DNA from: an uncultured Pelagibacteraceae bacterium
Lineage (GTDB): Bacteria; Pseudomonadota; Alphaproteobacteria; Pelagibacterales; Pelagibacteraceae
DNA length: 46,815 nucleotides
Direction of reading: 5' to 3'
Assembly (NCBI GenBank): GCA_902599955.1
Contig: CACKHK010000008.1
Coordinates: forward strand, 1-46,815
In this document: in pieces, positions 1 through 9,748 of the stretch
How positions within the stretch are numbered: the stretch's first letter is position 1
How the letters are laid out: every line of letters begins with the position of its first letter
Position numbers and translations under genes: made by a program
Notes under the pieces: generated by a model
The model's input: only the letters and a program-made list of their open reading frames with translations
Databases searched by the model: none
What the model was told of the DNA's origin: nothing

Positions 1-85
1 GGCAGAGTTGAGCTATTAACAATATTAATTTTATCCAAAAAATTTCTTTTCAAAAATTAAATTAGTATTATAAAGTTATCACTTT

Positions 86-162
86 GCGCCCTTAGCTCAG
101 CTGGATAGAGCAACGGTTTTCTAAACCGTGGGTCGGAGGTTCGAATCCTTCAGGGCGCGCCA
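86..162 (+). tRNA. tRNA-Arg (anticodon TCT)
   Basis: A complete cloverleaf can be drawn. The acceptor arm GCGCCCT pairs with AGGGCGC, the anticodon stem ACGGT/ACCGT encloses loop TTTCTAA with anticodon TCT, and the T arm contains GGTTCGAATCC. CCA is encoded at 160-162 after discriminator G. It reads AGA/AGG, the dominant arginine codon AGA in this AT-rich genome. Confidence 0.97.
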
Positions 163-290
163 GCACAAATTGGTCAACATTGATGAGGTATTTTTACAGT
201 TGATGGTTGTATTAGTTTCTGCTTTACTCTGGCATTCAAAAATTACTTTTTGAATAATTTGTTAACAAATAAATAAAAGAGGAAGAAATA
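163..290. other. Leader region between tRNA-Arg and aapJ
   Basis: This 128-bp gap has no ORF. It contains a perfect 9-bp hairpin (234-242 with 247-255, loop TTAC) and, immediately after it, a perfect 14-bp palindrome ATTTGTTAACAAAT (257-270). The ribosome site AGAGGAAG follows about 5 bases before the aapJ ATG. The palindromes could be an operator or a 5' UTR structure; I cannot assign either to a known riboswitch class. Confidence 0.5.
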
Positions 291-1331
291 ATGTTTAAAT
301 TAGTAAAACGATTGACTTCTTTAGTTGCTATGTTTGCTGTGCTTTTTGCATTTTCAACAGAGACAATGGCTGCTAAGAAATCAAAAACTCTTGAGAACAC
401 TAAAAAAAGAGGATTTGTAAGATGTGGTGTTTCTCAAGGTCTACCTGGATTTTCAAATGCAGATGAGTCTGGAAATTGGACAGGAATAGATGTTGATGTA
501 TGTAGAGCTGTTGCTGCTGCTACATTAGGAGATGCAACTAAAGTTAAATTTACACCTTTAAGTGCAAAAGAGAGATTTACTGCACTAACATCTGGTGAAA
601 TTGACATTTTATCAAGAAATACTACTTGGACTTTATCTAGAGATGCTGACATTGGTTTAACTTTTGTTGGAGTAAATTTCTATGATGGACAAGGTTTCAT
701 GGTAAGAAAAGGTTCAGGAATTAAATCTACAAGTGAGTTTAAAAACGGAACATCTGTTTGTACGAACTTAGGAACAACAACTGAGCTAAATATGAGAGAC
801 TTCTTTGATTCTAGAGGGATTTCTTATGAGCCAGTAGTTTTTGAAAAAGCAGACGAAGTCGTAGCTGCTTACGATGCTGGTAGATGTGATACTTACACAA
901 CAGATAAATCTGGTCTAGCTGCTCAAAGAACAAAATTATCAGCTCCAGATGATCACGTAGTATTACCTGAAACTATTTCAAAAGAACCACTAGGCCCAGT
1001 TGTACGTCAAGGTGATTCTGTTTGGGAAGACATAGTTAGATGGTCACTAAATACTATGATCGAAGCAGAAGAGTACGGTGTTAACTCATCAAATGCTGAC
1101 ATGATGAAAACTTCAAACAATCCAGCTATCAAAAGATTAGTTGGTGCTGAAGGTGAATTAGGTGCAGCTTTTGGTTTAGATAACGACTGGAACTTAAGAA
1201 TTATCAAACAAGTTGGTAACTACGGTGAAAGCTACAAGAGAAATATAGCTGACACTGGAATTCTACCTGATAGAGGTCCAAACGAATTATGGACTAAAGG
1301 CGGAATTTTATACGTACCACCAGCAAGATAA
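291..1331 (+). CDS. aapJ: General L-amino acid ABC transporter, periplasmic binding protein AapJ
   Basis: This is the solute-binding protein of the AapJQMP/BztABCD system, which takes up many L-amino acids. The 346-aa protein begins with a Sec signal peptide (basic MFKLVKR, hydrophobic residues 9-21, cleavage probably near A27/A28). It continues as a family-3 binding protein whose opening RGFVRCGVSQGLPGFS and segment WTGIDVDVCRAVAAA are characteristic of AapJ. The length matches the family (about 340). A strong AGAGGAAG ribosome site supports the start. It is followed by a terminator-like hairpin before the permease genes, so the binding protein is probably made in excess over AapQMP. Amino-acid uptake by high-abundance binding proteins is typical of SAR11; that part is known biology, not visible here. 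Confidence 0.93.
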   Translation: MFKLVKRLTSLVAMFAVLFAFSTETMAAKKSKTLENTKKRGFVRCGVSQGLPGFSNADESGNWTGIDVDVCRAVAAATLGDATKVKFTPLSAKERFTALTSGEIDILSRNTTWTLSRDADIGLTFVGVNFYDGQGFMVRKGSGIKSTSEFKNGTSVCTNLGTTTELNMRDFFDSRGISYEPVVFEKADEVVAAYDAGRCDTYTTDKSGLAAQRTKLSAPDDHVVLPETISKEPLGPVVRQGDSVWEDIVRWSLNTMIEAEEYGVNSSNADMMKTSNNPAIKRLVGAEGELGAAFGLDNDWNLRIIKQVGNYGESYKRNIADTGILPDRGPNELWTKGGILYVPPAR

Positions 1332-1351
1332 TTTTATTCTAAATTACTTAA

Positions 1352-1382
1352 AAAGGGCTAGAAATATCTAGCCCTTTTTTTT
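1352..1382 (+). terminator. Intercistronic hairpin between aapJ and aapQ
   Basis: GGGCTAG (1355-1361) pairs with CTAGCCC (1368-1374) around loop AAATAT. The stem is extended by A/T pairs and ends in an uninterrupted run of T. It has the form of a rho-independent terminator, but it lies between a binding-protein gene and its own permease genes, so it probably acts as a partial terminator or 3'-end stabiliser. Confidence 0.85.
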
Positions 1383-1394
1383 ATATAGACTCTG

Positions 1395-2546
1395 ATGAAC
1401 AACATTATAAAAAAATTTTTACCTCAGATTTTAGCCATACTTTTTGTTGTTCTTATTTTCGGATTTTTAACAATCAATGCCCAGACCAACATGGATAATA
1501 GAGGTATTGATTTTGGTTTTGGGTTTTTATCACAAGAGTCGTCATTTGATGTTCAGTTTTCTTTAATTGAATATAGTGGTTCAGACTCATATGCTAGAGC
1601 CTTTTTAGTTGGACTTTTAAACACTTTATTAGTGTCATTTATAAGTATAATTTTTTGTACAATACTTGGAGTGATAATTGGCGTAGCAAGATTATCATCA
1701 AATTATCTCATAAAAAACTCTGCAGCATGGTATGTAGAATTTTTTAGAAATATACCATTATTATTGCAAATTTTCTTTTGGTATTATGCTGCTTTGAGAG
1801 CATTGCCTTTACCAGAAAAAGCTAATGCATGGTTTGGAGTAACTTATATGACTGTAAAAGGTTATTACATACCAGCAATGGTATGGGAAAATTTGAATGT
1901 ATTTTTGTATTGTGGTCTAGCAGCGATAATTTCAATTATAGTATTGAGAAATTATGCGAATAATTTAAGGGATACACAAGGTAAACAAATTCCAGTTCTT
2001 TTGTATTCAATAGCTTTATTAATAATTTTACCGCTTTTATCCTTTTTATTTGGTGGAGTAAGTTTAGAATTTGAACTGCCTCAGCTTAAAAAACTGTCAA
2101 AAATTTCCTATATTTATGAAGGTGGAATTAGTTTACCCCCAGAATTAATAGCATTAGTCTTAGCTCTATCTTTATATACCTCTACATTTGTAGCAGAGTG
2201 TGTAAGAGCAGGCATTGAAGGTGTAAGCAAAGGTCAGAAAGAGGCTGCAGCGTCTGTTGGTTTAACACCTAATCAAGTTTTAAAACTAGTGATTATGCCT
2301 CAAGCTTTAAGAATTATTATTCCACCAACAACAAACCAATATTTAAATTTAACTAAAAATTCATCTTTAGCAGCAGCTATTGCATATCCAGATTTAGTTC
2401 TTGTATTTGCAGGAACTGCTTTGATGCAAACTGGTAAGGCAATAGAAATTGTTTCAATAACAATGTTAACTTATTTAACTATAAGCTTAACAATTGCAGC
2501 AATAATGAATTGGTATAACAAAAAAATTGAAATTAAAGAAAAGTAA
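1395..2546 (+). CDS. aapQ: General L-amino acid ABC transporter permease AapQ
   Basis: This is one of the two inner-membrane permeases of the Aap system. The 383-aa protein has an N-terminal membrane segment (about residues 10-27), then several hydrophobic helices. A binding-protein-dependent permease signature near residue 280 (EAAASVGL followed by IMPQALRIIIPP) contacts the ATPase AapP. AapQ-type permeases are longer than ordinary family-3 permeases because of an inserted loop, and this length agrees. The start lies 20 bp after the T-run of the hairpin, with no good Shine-Dalgarno sequence. aapM follows after 3 bp, which implies co-translation. Confidence 0.9.
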   Translation: MNNIIKKFLPQILAILFVVLIFGFLTINAQTNMDNRGIDFGFGFLSQESSFDVQFSLIEYSGSDSYARAFLVGLLNTLLVSFISIIFCTILGVIIGVARLSSNYLIKNSAAWYVEFFRNIPLLLQIFFWYYAALRALPLPEKANAWFGVTYMTVKGYYIPAMVWENLNVFLYCGLAAIISIIVLRNYANNLRDTQGKQIPVLLYSIALLIILPLLSFLFGGVSLEFELPQLKKLSKISYIYEGGISLPPELIALVLALSLYTSTFVAECVRAGIEGVSKGQKEAAASVGLTPNQVLKLVIMPQALRIIIPPTTNQYLNLTKNSSLAAAIAYPDLVLVFAGTALMQTGKAIEIVSITMLTYLTISLTIAAIMNWYNKKIEIKEK

Positions 2547-2549
2547 ATA

Positions 2550-3821
2550 ATGCACACAATTAATTTTTTAAAACCTAACAAAGATAATATTAAAAATTAC
2601 TCTATTATTGGATCTTTTTTAGTTTTAATAAGTTTAATTGATGTAATATCAAATGCCTTTTTAAAAATAAATTTAACATCTTTTTTACCTGGCTCCTTAA
2701 CTACTTTGTTTCCATTAATCATAGGATTAATCGGATTAAATATGATGAGAATTGATTATTCAGGAAACAAAACATTAGATTTATTAAATAAAAATATAAA
2801 TACAAATAATTTTAATGCTGTATTAACTTTACTAATACTTTTTTCAATCATTAAAGCTCTTCCTCCATCTTTAAGTTGGATGATTTTAGATGCAAATATA
2901 TCAGGTGACTCAAAAGATGCTTGTACAGGAACAGGAGCTTGCTGGACGTATATTAAAGTCTGGTTTAGAAGATTTATGTATGGAATGTATCCAAATGAAT
3001 TTCATTGGAGAATTAATACTGCGTTCATTTTAGTTATCGCACTTGGATTTGTTGGTTACTTCATGAAAGAAAATCTAAAAAAATATTTAGCGTTATATTA
3101 TGTAATTATTTATCCAGTAATAGCTTATCTAGTTATTTACTATTTAATCTCAGGTGGATCATTCGGTCTTCAATGGGTAGAAACAGGCGCATGGGGAGGA
3201 TTGTCTCTTACTTTTATAGTTTCTTTTTTCTGTCTAATTTTCTGTTTTCCTTTAGGAATGATATTTGCATTAGGAAGAAGATCTAATCTACCAGTAATTA
3301 AATATATATCTATTTGTTATATTGAGTTTTGGAGAGGAGTTCCTTTAATTACTGTTTTATTCATGTCTTCTGTAATGTTTCCAATGTTCTTACCTGAAGA
3401 TTTTTTTATGGATAAATTAGTAAGAGTAATTATTGCAATTACACTATTTGAAGCCGCCTACTGTGCTGAGGTTATTAGAGGGGGTTTGCAATCATTACCT
3501 AGAGGTCAATACGATGCAGCAAAATCTTTGGGAATGGGTTACTGGAAAATGCATATATTTGTAATTTTACCACAAGCTCTAAAATTAGTTATACCTGGAA
3601 TAGCAAATACTTTTTTAGCATTAGTTAAAGATACGCCTTTAATATTTGTAGTTGGATTAGCTGAATTAGCAGGGATGCTTGCTTTAGCAAAAACAAATCC
3701 AAAATGGTTAGGTTTTGCAATGGAAGGATATATTTTTGCATCGATAATATTCTGGATTATATGCTATGCAATGAGTAAATATAGTTATAACTTAGAAGCT
3801 AAATATAAAACTGAAAGATAA
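2550..3821 (+). CDS. aapM: General L-amino acid ABC transporter permease AapM
   Basis: This is the second permease subunit of the Aap transporter. The 423-aa protein has multiple membrane segments, including a hydrophobic N-terminal third, and a permease loop near residue 320 (YDAAKSLGMGYWKMHIFVIL) followed by PQALKLVIPG. That is the EAA-type coupling motif, with D in place of the usual E. It sits between aapQ (3-bp gap) and aapP (3-bp gap), in the order Q-M-P seen in Rhizobium. AapQ and AapM form the heterodimeric channel in the inner membrane. Confidence 0.9.
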   Translation: MHTINFLKPNKDNIKNYSIIGSFLVLISLIDVISNAFLKINLTSFLPGSLTTLFPLIIGLIGLNMMRIDYSGNKTLDLLNKNINTNNFNAVLTLLILFSIIKALPPSLSWMILDANISGDSKDACTGTGACWTYIKVWFRRFMYGMYPNEFHWRINTAFILVIALGFVGYFMKENLKKYLALYYVIIYPVIAYLVIYYLISGGSFGLQWVETGAWGGLSLTFIVSFFCLIFCFPLGMIFALGRRSNLPVIKYISICYIEFWRGVPLITVLFMSSVMFPMFLPEDFFMDKLVRVIIAITLFEAAYCAEVIRGGLQSLPRGQYDAAKSLGMGYWKMHIFVILPQALKLVIPGIANTFLALVKDTPLIFVVGLAELAGMLALAKTNPKWLGFAMEGYIFASIIFWIICYAMSKYSYNLEAKYKTER

Positions 3822-3824
3822 TAT

Positions 3825-4559
3825 ATGTCAGATCCAATTATAAAAATTCAAAATATGAATAAATGGTTTGGTGATTTTCAAGTTTTAAAAAATATTAATT
3901 TAGAAGTTGAAGCAAATAAGAAAATTGTAGTATGTGGACCTTCAGGTTCAGGAAAATCAACACTGATAAGATGTATTAATAGATTAGAAGAGCACCAAGA
4001 GGGAGACATAATTGTTGATGGGAGTGAACTATCAGAAAAAACAAAAGATATTGAGAAAATTAGAGCTGAAGTTGGAATGGTTTTTCAACAATTTAATTTA
4101 TTTCCACATCTCTCAATATTAGATAATTGTACTCTTGCACCTATTTGGGTAAAAAAAATGCCAAAAAAAGAGGCTCAAGAACTTGCCTTAGATCAACTAA
4201 AAAAAGTTCAAATAGATGATCAAGCAAACAAATTTCCTGGACAACTTTCAGGCGGTCAACAACAACGTTGTGCTATCGCTAGAGCATTATGTATGCAGCC
4301 AAAAATTATGTTATTTGATGAACCAACATCAGCATTAGATCCGGAAATGATCAAAGAAGTACTTGATGCAATGGTAAGTCTTGCAAAAGGTGGAATGACG
4401 ATGATTGTTGTTACACACGAGATGGGTTTTGCCAAAGAAGTAGCTGATGAGGTCATTTTTATGGACGAGGGTATGATTATTGAGAAGGCTGATACAAAAG
4501 AATTCTTTGCTAACCCAAAGAGTGACAGAACAAAGCTTTTTTTAAGCCAAATTCTTTAA
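3825..4559 (+). CDS. aapP: General L-amino acid ABC transporter ATPase AapP
   Basis: This is the ATP-binding subunit that drives AapQM. The 244-aa protein has all ABC motifs: Walker [10 protein letters not shown] (residues 38-46), signature LSGGQQQR (about 140), Walker [12 protein letters not shown] (about 163) and the switch histidine in VVTHEMGFA. The length is normal for a polar-amino-acid ATPase. It is the last gene of the operon, and no obvious strong terminator follows before the regulator gene 145 bp downstream. Confidence 0.94.
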   Translation: MSDPIIKIQNMNKWFGDFQVLKNINLEVEANKKIVVCGPSGSGKSTLIRCINRLEEHQEGDIIVDGSELSEKTKDIEKIRAEVGMVFQQFNLFPHLSILDNCTLAPIWVKKMPKKEAQELALDQLKKVQIDDQANKFPGQLSGGQQQRCAIARALCMQPKIMLFDEPTSALDPEMIKEVLDAMVSLAKGGMTMIVVTHEMGFAKEVADEVIFMDEGMIIEKADTKEFFANPKSDRTKLFLSQIL

Positions 4560-4704
4560 AATAATTCTAAAGTTAAGCTAAAAAGTTACTTGACAGGTTT
4601 AAAATTAATTAAAAAAAGCATTTTTTTTTAAAATTATTTTACTTGCATAAAGTTTTCTATTTAGATTAACTCTCAATAATATTTTATTTAACGAGGGGTC
4701 TTAA

Positions 4705-5076
4705 ATGGAAGAAAATTTTAACAAACATCTTGGCAATAAGCTTAAGCTAAGACGATTAGCACTAGGTTTAACTCAAACTAAAGTAGCAAAAGCTATAAAC
4801 GTAACTTTTCAACAAATCCAAAAGTATGAAAAAGGAACTAATGGGGTAAGTTCAATAAGATTATTGCAACTTTCAAATTATTTAAAAGTTCCAATTAGCT
4901 ATTTCTTTGAAGATTTTTCAGAATATTTAGTAAATCTTGATAAATCAAAAGAGGGACATATGAATGTAAACTATAACTTCTTAGTTAAAGTTTATTCAGA
5001 GTTAACTGAGGATCAAAAAACAAAACTTGCAAAAAACTTACAAATTTCTCAAATAAATATTTCTAAGGCTGTATAA
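4705..5076 (+). CDS. XRE-family helix-turn-helix regulator
   Basis: This 123-aa protein has an N-terminal Cro/CI-type helix-turn-helix (about residues 8-65: LGNKLKLRRLALGLTQTKVA, then FQQIQKYEKGTNGVSS). The short C-terminal tail (about residues 66-123) could mediate dimerisation. The ribosome site GAGGGG lies 8 bases before ATG. A TTGACA hexamer occurs at 4590-4595, but I see no convincing -10 at the right distance. This architecture is common in alphaproteobacteria as a stand-alone regulator. The target is unknown, and the neighbours (aap operon, tRNAs) do not decide it. Confidence 0.85.
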   Translation: MEENFNKHLGNKLKLRRLALGLTQTKVAKAINVTFQQIQKYEKGTNGVSSIRLLQLSNYLKVPISYFFEDFSEYLVNLDKSKEGHMNVNYNFLVKVYSELTEDQKTKLAKNLQISQINISKAV

Positions 5077-5082
5077 TTGATT

Positions 5083-5158
5083 TGGCTCCTCGGGCAGGAC
5101 TCGAACCTGCGACCAATTGATTAACAGTCAACTGCTCTACCAACTGAGCTACCGAGGA
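5083..5158 (-). tRNA. tRNA-Asn (anticodon GTT)
   Basis: Read on the minus strand, the acceptor TCCTCGG pairs with CCGAGGA, the D arm is GCTCAGTTGGTAGAGC, the anticodon loop is CTGTTAA (GTT) and the T arm is GCAGGTTCGAGTCCTGC. The encoded CCA lies at 5085-5083. It is tandem with tRNA-Cys, 50 bp upstream on the same strand, so the two are probably one transcript. Confidence 0.97.
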
Positions 5159-5208
5159 ATATTTTTCTCACAACTTACTTTTTTTAAAACTTATCTCAAT
5201 ACTTTTTT

Positions 5209-5282
5209 TGGAGGCAACGCCCGGAATCGAACCGGGATACAAGGATTTGCAATCCTCTGCGTAACCATTCCGCCACGTTGCC
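5209..5282 (-). tRNA. tRNA-Cys (anticodon GCA)
   Basis: On the minus strand the acceptor GGCAACG pairs with CGTTGCC. The anticodon arm AGGATTGCAAATCCT carries GCA and the T arm is CCCGGTTCGATTCCGGG. Discriminator T is followed by an encoded CCA. The small variable region and 74-nt length are normal for bacterial tRNA-Cys. Confidence 0.97.
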
Positions 5283-5402
5283 ATCAAATACAAAAATATT
5301 TGTTAATCGATCTTTGTATAATTCATTTTGATCATTAGTCTATAAATTTAGCAATGATTTTCATTATTGTTTATTAATTTGATTAATTTATAAAACAAAT
5401 CA

Positions 5403-8030
5403 ATGAGTTTTGATAAATATGAGCACATAAATGTAGAAAATAAAATCTACGATTATTGGGAAAAAAACCAGCTATTTAAACCCAAAGAAAATTCAAAAAA
5501 ATTCTCAATTGTAATTCCTCCACCAAATGTAACTGGAAGTCTTCACATGGGCCATGCTTTAAACAACTCAATTCAAGATGTTTTAACAAGATTTCATAGA
5601 ATGAATAATTATGAAACTTTATGGCAACCAGGAACAGATCATGCTGGTATTGCAACCCAGGCATTAGTTGAAAAAAAACTTGCAAAAGAAGGTGTTAAAA
5701 AAAACAATTTAGGTAGAGAAAAATTTATAGATAAAGTGTGGGAATGGAAGAATGAGTATGGTGATATAATAATTAATCAACTAAAAAAACTTGGATGTTC
5801 ATGCGATTGGTCTCGTAATGCATTCACAATGGATGAAAATTTATCTAAGTCAGTGATAAAAGTATTTGTTGATCTTTATAATAATAAATTAATCTACAAA
5901 GCAAAAAAACTTGTAAATTGGGATGTTGTTTTAAAAACAGCAATATCTGATTTAGAAGTTGATCAGCGTGAAGTAAATTCTCAACTTTATTATATAAATT
6001 ATCCTATAGAAAATTCTGATAAATTTATAACAATTGCAACAACAAGACCTGAAACTATGTTGGGAGATACTGCAATAGCTGTAAATCCTAAAGATGAAAG
6101 ATTTAAAGATTTAGTAGGGAAGTTTGTAATTATTCCTTTAGTAAAGAGAAAAATAAAAATAATAGCAGATGATTATGCTGATCCTGAACAAGGAACAGGA
6201 GCTGTAAAAATTACTCCAGCTCATGATTTTAATGATTATGATGTAGGTATAAGAAACAAGTTAGAAGTAATTAATATATTTACGCCTGATGGAAAAATAA
6301 ATGACAATGCACCTGACTCATATAAAGGGTTAGATAGATTTGCAGCAAGAAAATTAATCTTAGAACATCTTGAAGAGGGTAAATTTTTAGAAAAAATAGA
6401 AAAGTTAGTAAACAAAGTTCCTTATGGAGATAGATCTAATTCTATTATTGAACCTTATTTAACAGAACAATGGTTTGTTGATGCTAAAACTTTAGCGATT
6501 AAAGCAAAAGAAGTAGTTAATAATGGTAAGACTAAATTTTTTCCAGAGAACTGGTCAAAAACATATTTTCAATGGATGAATAATATTGAGCCTTGGTGTA
6601 TTTCTCGTCAATTATGGTGGGGACATCAAATTCCAGCATGGTACGGACCTGATGGAAAAATATTTGTAGCTGAAAATGAGGAGGAGTGCAAAAAACAAGC
6701 AAAAGAATTCTATTCAAAAGATGTGAAATTAAAAAGAGATGAGGATGTTTTAGACACTTGGTTTTCATCAGGTCTATGGCCATTTGCTACTTTAGGTTGG
6801 CCAGAAAAAACTCCAGAAGTTGAAAAATTTTATCCAACAAGTGTTCTTGTTACTGGTTTTGATATCATATTTTTCTGGGTTGCAAGAATGATTATGATGG
6901 GAACTCAGTTTTTAGATAAGGAACCTTTTAAAAATATATATGTTCATGCTTTAGTTAGAGATGAAAAGGGTCAAAAAATGTCTAAATCTAAGGGCAATGT
7001 AATTGATCCTTTAGAATTAATTGAGAAATATAGTGCAGACGCTTTAAGATTTACTCTATTATCAATGGCATCGCCAGGTCGAGATGTAAAATTATCTGAA
7101 GACAGAGTTAAAGGTTATAGAAATTTCTTAAATAAAATTTGGAATGCAAATAACTTTTTAACACAAAATAAGTGTGATTTTAGTGATGTAAAAAATCCTG
7201 AAAAAATAAAATTAACAATCAATAAGTGGATACTATCTGAGCTTGTAAAAGTTAAAAACGACACTGAAAATAGTTTGAAAAACTATAGGTTTGATGAAGC
7301 AGCTAAGATTATTTATCAATTTGTATGGCATTCATTTTGTGATTGGTATTTAGAGTTATCTAAAACTGTTTTAAACTCTGAAAATGAGGACGATATTCAG
7401 GAGTTAAGACAAACATCAGCATATGTGTTTAAAGAAATTTTAATAATACTTCATCCATTTATTCCATTTGTAACCGAAGAGATATGGTTAAATAATAAGC
7501 TAGATAAAGAAGGCAAAGATTACTTGATGTATGCCAATTGGCTAGAAGATGATTATCATGAAAAAAAATCGTATGATGAGATAAATAATATCATTAATTT
7601 TATTACATCAATTAGATCATTTAAAAATGAATTAAATATAAGTCCTGGATCATTTATTGAAATTTCAACAGAAAATACAAACAAAGAATATAAAAACTTT
7701 TTATCATCTAATGAAAATATAATGAAAAAAAATGGAAGAATTAAAAATTTTCATGAAAAAGATTTAGACAAACCATCTGCAAGTATAGTCATAAGTGGTG
7801 AGTTGTTTAAATTATATTTTGATGAAGATGTTGATTTAAATATGATCAAATCAACACTAGAAAAGAAAATTACAAAAATTAGTGAAGAGATGAAAAAAAT
7901 TGATGTTAGATTGTCAAATAAATCCTTTGTAGATCGTGCACCACAAAATATAGTAGAGCAGGAGAAAAGCAACTTTGCTAATCTTGAAAAAGATGTTAAA
8001 AAAATAGAATTAACTCTTAAAGGTTTATAA
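5403..8030 (+). CDS. valS: Valyl-tRNA synthetase
   Basis: This class Ia synthetase charges tRNA-Val in the cytoplasm. The 875-aa protein starts with the ValS-typical [15 protein letters not shown], in which HMGH (residues 48-51) is the HIGH signature. The KMSKS loop is at residues 525-529. An editing (CP1) domain lies between them, with [17 protein letters not shown]. The C-terminal end (about 815-875) is a charged helical region that matches the tRNA-binding coiled-coil arm. It is somewhat shorter than E. coli ValS (951). No Shine-Dalgarno sequence precedes the ATG, but AT-rich sequence with TATAAA lies just upstream. It overlaps ilvD by one base (TAATG), so the two are translationally coupled; this suits a valine synthetase next to a branched-chain amino-acid enzyme. 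Confidence 0.97.
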   Translation: MSFDKYEHINVENKIYDYWEKNQLFKPKENSKKFSIVIPPPNVTGSLHMGHALNNSIQDVLTRFHRMNNYETLWQPGTDHAGIATQALVEKKLAKEGVKKNNLGREKFIDKVWEWKNEYGDIIINQLKKLGCSCDWSRNAFTMDENLSKSVIKVFVDLYNNKLIYKAKKLVNWDVVLKTAISDLEVDQREVNSQLYYINYPIENSDKFITIATTRPETMLGDTAIAVNPKDERFKDLVGKFVIIPLVKRKIKIIADDYADPEQGTGAVKITPAHDFNDYDVGIRNKLEVINIFTPDGKINDNAPDSYKGLDRFAARKLILEHLEEGKFLEKIEKLVNKVPYGDRSNSIIEPYLTEQWFVDAKTLAIKAKEVVNNGKTKFFPENWSKTYFQWMNNIEPWCISRQLWWGHQIPAWYGPDGKIFVAENEEECKKQAKEFYSKDVKLKRDEDVLDTWFSSGLWPFATLGWPEKTPEVEKFYPTSVLVTGFDIIFFWVARMIMMGTQFLDKEPFKNIYVHALVRDEKGQKMSKSKGNVIDPLELIEKYSADALRFTLLSMASPGRDVKLSEDRVKGYRNFLNKIWNANNFLTQNKCDFSDVKNPEKIKLTINKWILSELVKVKNDTENSLKNYRFDEAAKIIYQFVWHSFCDWYLELSKTVLNSENEDDIQELRQTSAYVFKEILIILHPFIPFVTEEIWLNNKLDKEGKDYLMYANWLEDDYHEKKSYDEINNIINFITSIRSFKNELNISPGSFIEISTENTNKEYKNFLSSNENIMKKNGRIKNFHEKDLDKPSASIVISGELFKLYFDEDVDLNMIKSTLEKKITKISEEMKKIDVRLSNKSFVDRAPQNIVEQEKSNFANLEKDVKKIELTLKGL

Positions 8031-9748
8031 TGAAAAAATTTAATAAAAAGAAATTACCAAGTAGACACACAACAATAGGTGCTGATAAAGCCCCTCAAAG
8101 ATCATTTTATTATGCAATGGATCTAACCGAAAAAGATGTAGCAAAACCATTTGTTGGTGTTGTTTCAACATGGAATGAGGCCGCTCCTTGTAACATAAAT
8201 TTAATGAAACAAGCTCAATCAGTTAAAAAAGGAGTTAAAGCTTCAGGCGGAACTCCAAGAGAATTTTGTACTATTACAGTAACTGATGGTATTGCAATGG
8301 GTCATGAAGGAATGAAGTCATCATTAATATCAAGAGATGTAATAGCAGACTCAACTGAACTTACGGTTAGAGGACATTGTTATGATGCATTAGTTGGATT
8401 AGCGGGCTGTGATAAATCATTACCTGGTTTAATGATGTCGATGGTACGTTTAAATATTCCAAGTGTATTTATATATGGTGGATCAATTCTACCTGGGAGA
8501 TTTAATGGCAAAGATGTAACTGTTGTAGATGTATTTGAAGGTGTTGGAAAATATACATCAAAAAAAATGACAGCTCATGCATTAAGAAAATTAGAATTAA
8601 AAGCATGTCCAAGCGCAGGTGCTTGTGGTGGACAATTTACTGCAAACACAATGGCATGTGTTTCTGAGGCAATAGGATTAGCTTTACCTTTCTCAGCAGG
8701 AACGCCAGCGCCATATTTAGAAAGAAATAAATATGCAATAGACAGCGGTAAAGCTGTAATGAATTTGTTAGCAAAAAATATTAGACCTAGAGACATAGTA
8801 ACAAGAAAAGCTCTCGAAAATGCAGCAACAATTGTTGCAGCAACAGGTGGATCAACAAATGCAGGTTTACACTTGCCAGCTATCGCAAATGAAATTGGAA
8901 TTAAATTTGATTTAATGGATGTTGCAAAAATATTTAAGAAAACTCCTTATCTTGCAGATTTAAAACCTGGTGGAAAATATGTTGCAAAAGATATGTGGGA
9001 AGCAGGAGGAGTTCCAATGTTATTAAAAACTCTAATGGATGGCGGCTACATTCATGGTGATTGTATGACAGTTACAGGCAAAACCATGAGAGAAAATTTA
9101 AAAAATGTTAAATTTAGAACTAATCAAAAAGTAATGAGATCTTATCAAAATCCAATTTCACCAACAGGAGGAGTAGTTGGATTAAAAGGAAATTTAGCTC
9201 CAGAAGGTGGAATTGTAAAAATTGCAGGTTTGAAAAAATTACAATTTACAGGAAGAGCCAGATGTTTTGATAATGAAGAGTCTGCTTACAAAGCGGTAAT
9301 AAACAGAAAATACAAAGATGGAGACATCATTATAATTAGATATGAGGGACCAATAGGAGGTCCTGGAATGAGAGAAATGCTTCAAACAACTGCAGCAATC
9401 TACGGTCAAGGGAAAGGGGAGAAAGTAGCCCTCATTACAGACGGTAGGTTCTCTGGGGCTACTAGAGGCTTTTGCATCGGTCATGTGGGCCCTGAGGCCT
9501 CCGTAGGCGGTCCTATAGCCCTTTTAAGGAACGGGGATATCATCGATATAGACGCTAAAAAGGGCACAATTAACGTAAGGCTTACAAAGAAAGAATTAAG
9601 TGCAAGACGTAAAAAATGGAAACCGAGAAAAGTGAATTTTGGTAATGGTACATTATGGAAATATGCACAAACGGTTGGACCAGCTTATAAAGGTGCACCA
9701 ACTCATCCAGGTGGTAAAAACGAGGTTAGAACGTACGCTGATATTTAA
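8030..9748 (+). CDS. ilvD: Dihydroxy-acid dehydratase
   Basis: IlvD dehydrates 2,3-dihydroxy-isovalerate and 2,3-dihydroxy-3-methylvalerate to the 2-keto acids leading to valine and isoleucine. The 572-aa protein has the ordered IlvD/Edd signatures: CDKSLPG, then [16 protein letters not shown] with the Fe-S cysteines, [28 protein letters not shown], and near the end [20 protein letters not shown]. The length is full. It is coupled to valS upstream and manC downstream by one-base overlaps. The stretch 9411-9540, which encodes the last signature, is far richer in GC than the rest of the gene (see findings), although the protein sequence there is normal and in frame. Confidence 0.97.
   Translation: MKKFNKKKLPSRHTTIGADKAPQRSFYYAMDLTEKDVAKPFVGVVSTWNEAAPCNINLMKQAQSVKKGVKASGGTPREFCTITVTDGIAMGHEGMKSSLISRDVIADSTELTVRGHCYDALVGLAGCDKSLPGLMMSMVRLNIPSVFIYGGSILPGRFNGKDVTVVDVFEGVGKYTSKKMTAHALRKLELKACPSAGACGGQFTANTMACVSEAIGLALPFSAGTPAPYLERNKYAIDSGKAVMNLLAKNIRPRDIVTRKALENAATIVAATGGSTNAGLHLPAIANEIGIKFDLMDVAKIFKKTPYLADLKPGGKYVAKDMWEAGGVPMLLKTLMDGGYIHGDCMTVTGKTMRENLKNVKFRTNQKVMRSYQNPISPTGGVVGLKGNLAPEGGIVKIAGLKKLQFTGRARCFDNEESAYKAVINRKYKDGDIIIIRYEGPIGGPGMREMLQTTAAIYGQGKGEKVALITDGRFSGATRGFCIGHVGPEASVGGPIALLRNGDIIDIDAKKGTINVRLTKKELSARRKKWKPRKVNFGNGTLWKYAQTVGPAYKGAPTHPGGKNEVRTYADI
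9411..9590. other. GC-rich, codon-atypical patch inside ilvD
   Basis: By hand count 71 of 130 bases in 9411-9540 are G or C (55%), against 22 of 60 in 9241-9300 and 20 of 60 in 9601-9660. Codons rarely used nearby cluster here: AGG three times, GGG repeatedly, GCC, GTG, CTC, ATC. The reading frame and the conserved IlvD residues are intact. It could be a recombination tract from a higher-GC relative or a selected RNA-level element. Confidence 0.75.

Noticed and set aside
1..20. Possible 3' end of an upstream plus-strand gene (GAG TTG AGC TAT TAA)
   Set aside because: Only six codons are inside the window; nothing supports a gene end over chance.
4590..4620. Promoter starting at TTGACA before the XRE gene
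   Set aside because: There is no acceptable -10 at 16-18 bp; sequence at that distance is an A-run.
5117..5338. Plus-strand 73-codon ORF over the tRNA-Asn/tRNA-Cys region
   Set aside because: It runs antisense through tRNA-Cys and most of tRNA-Asn and has no coding features; the tRNAs explain the sequence.
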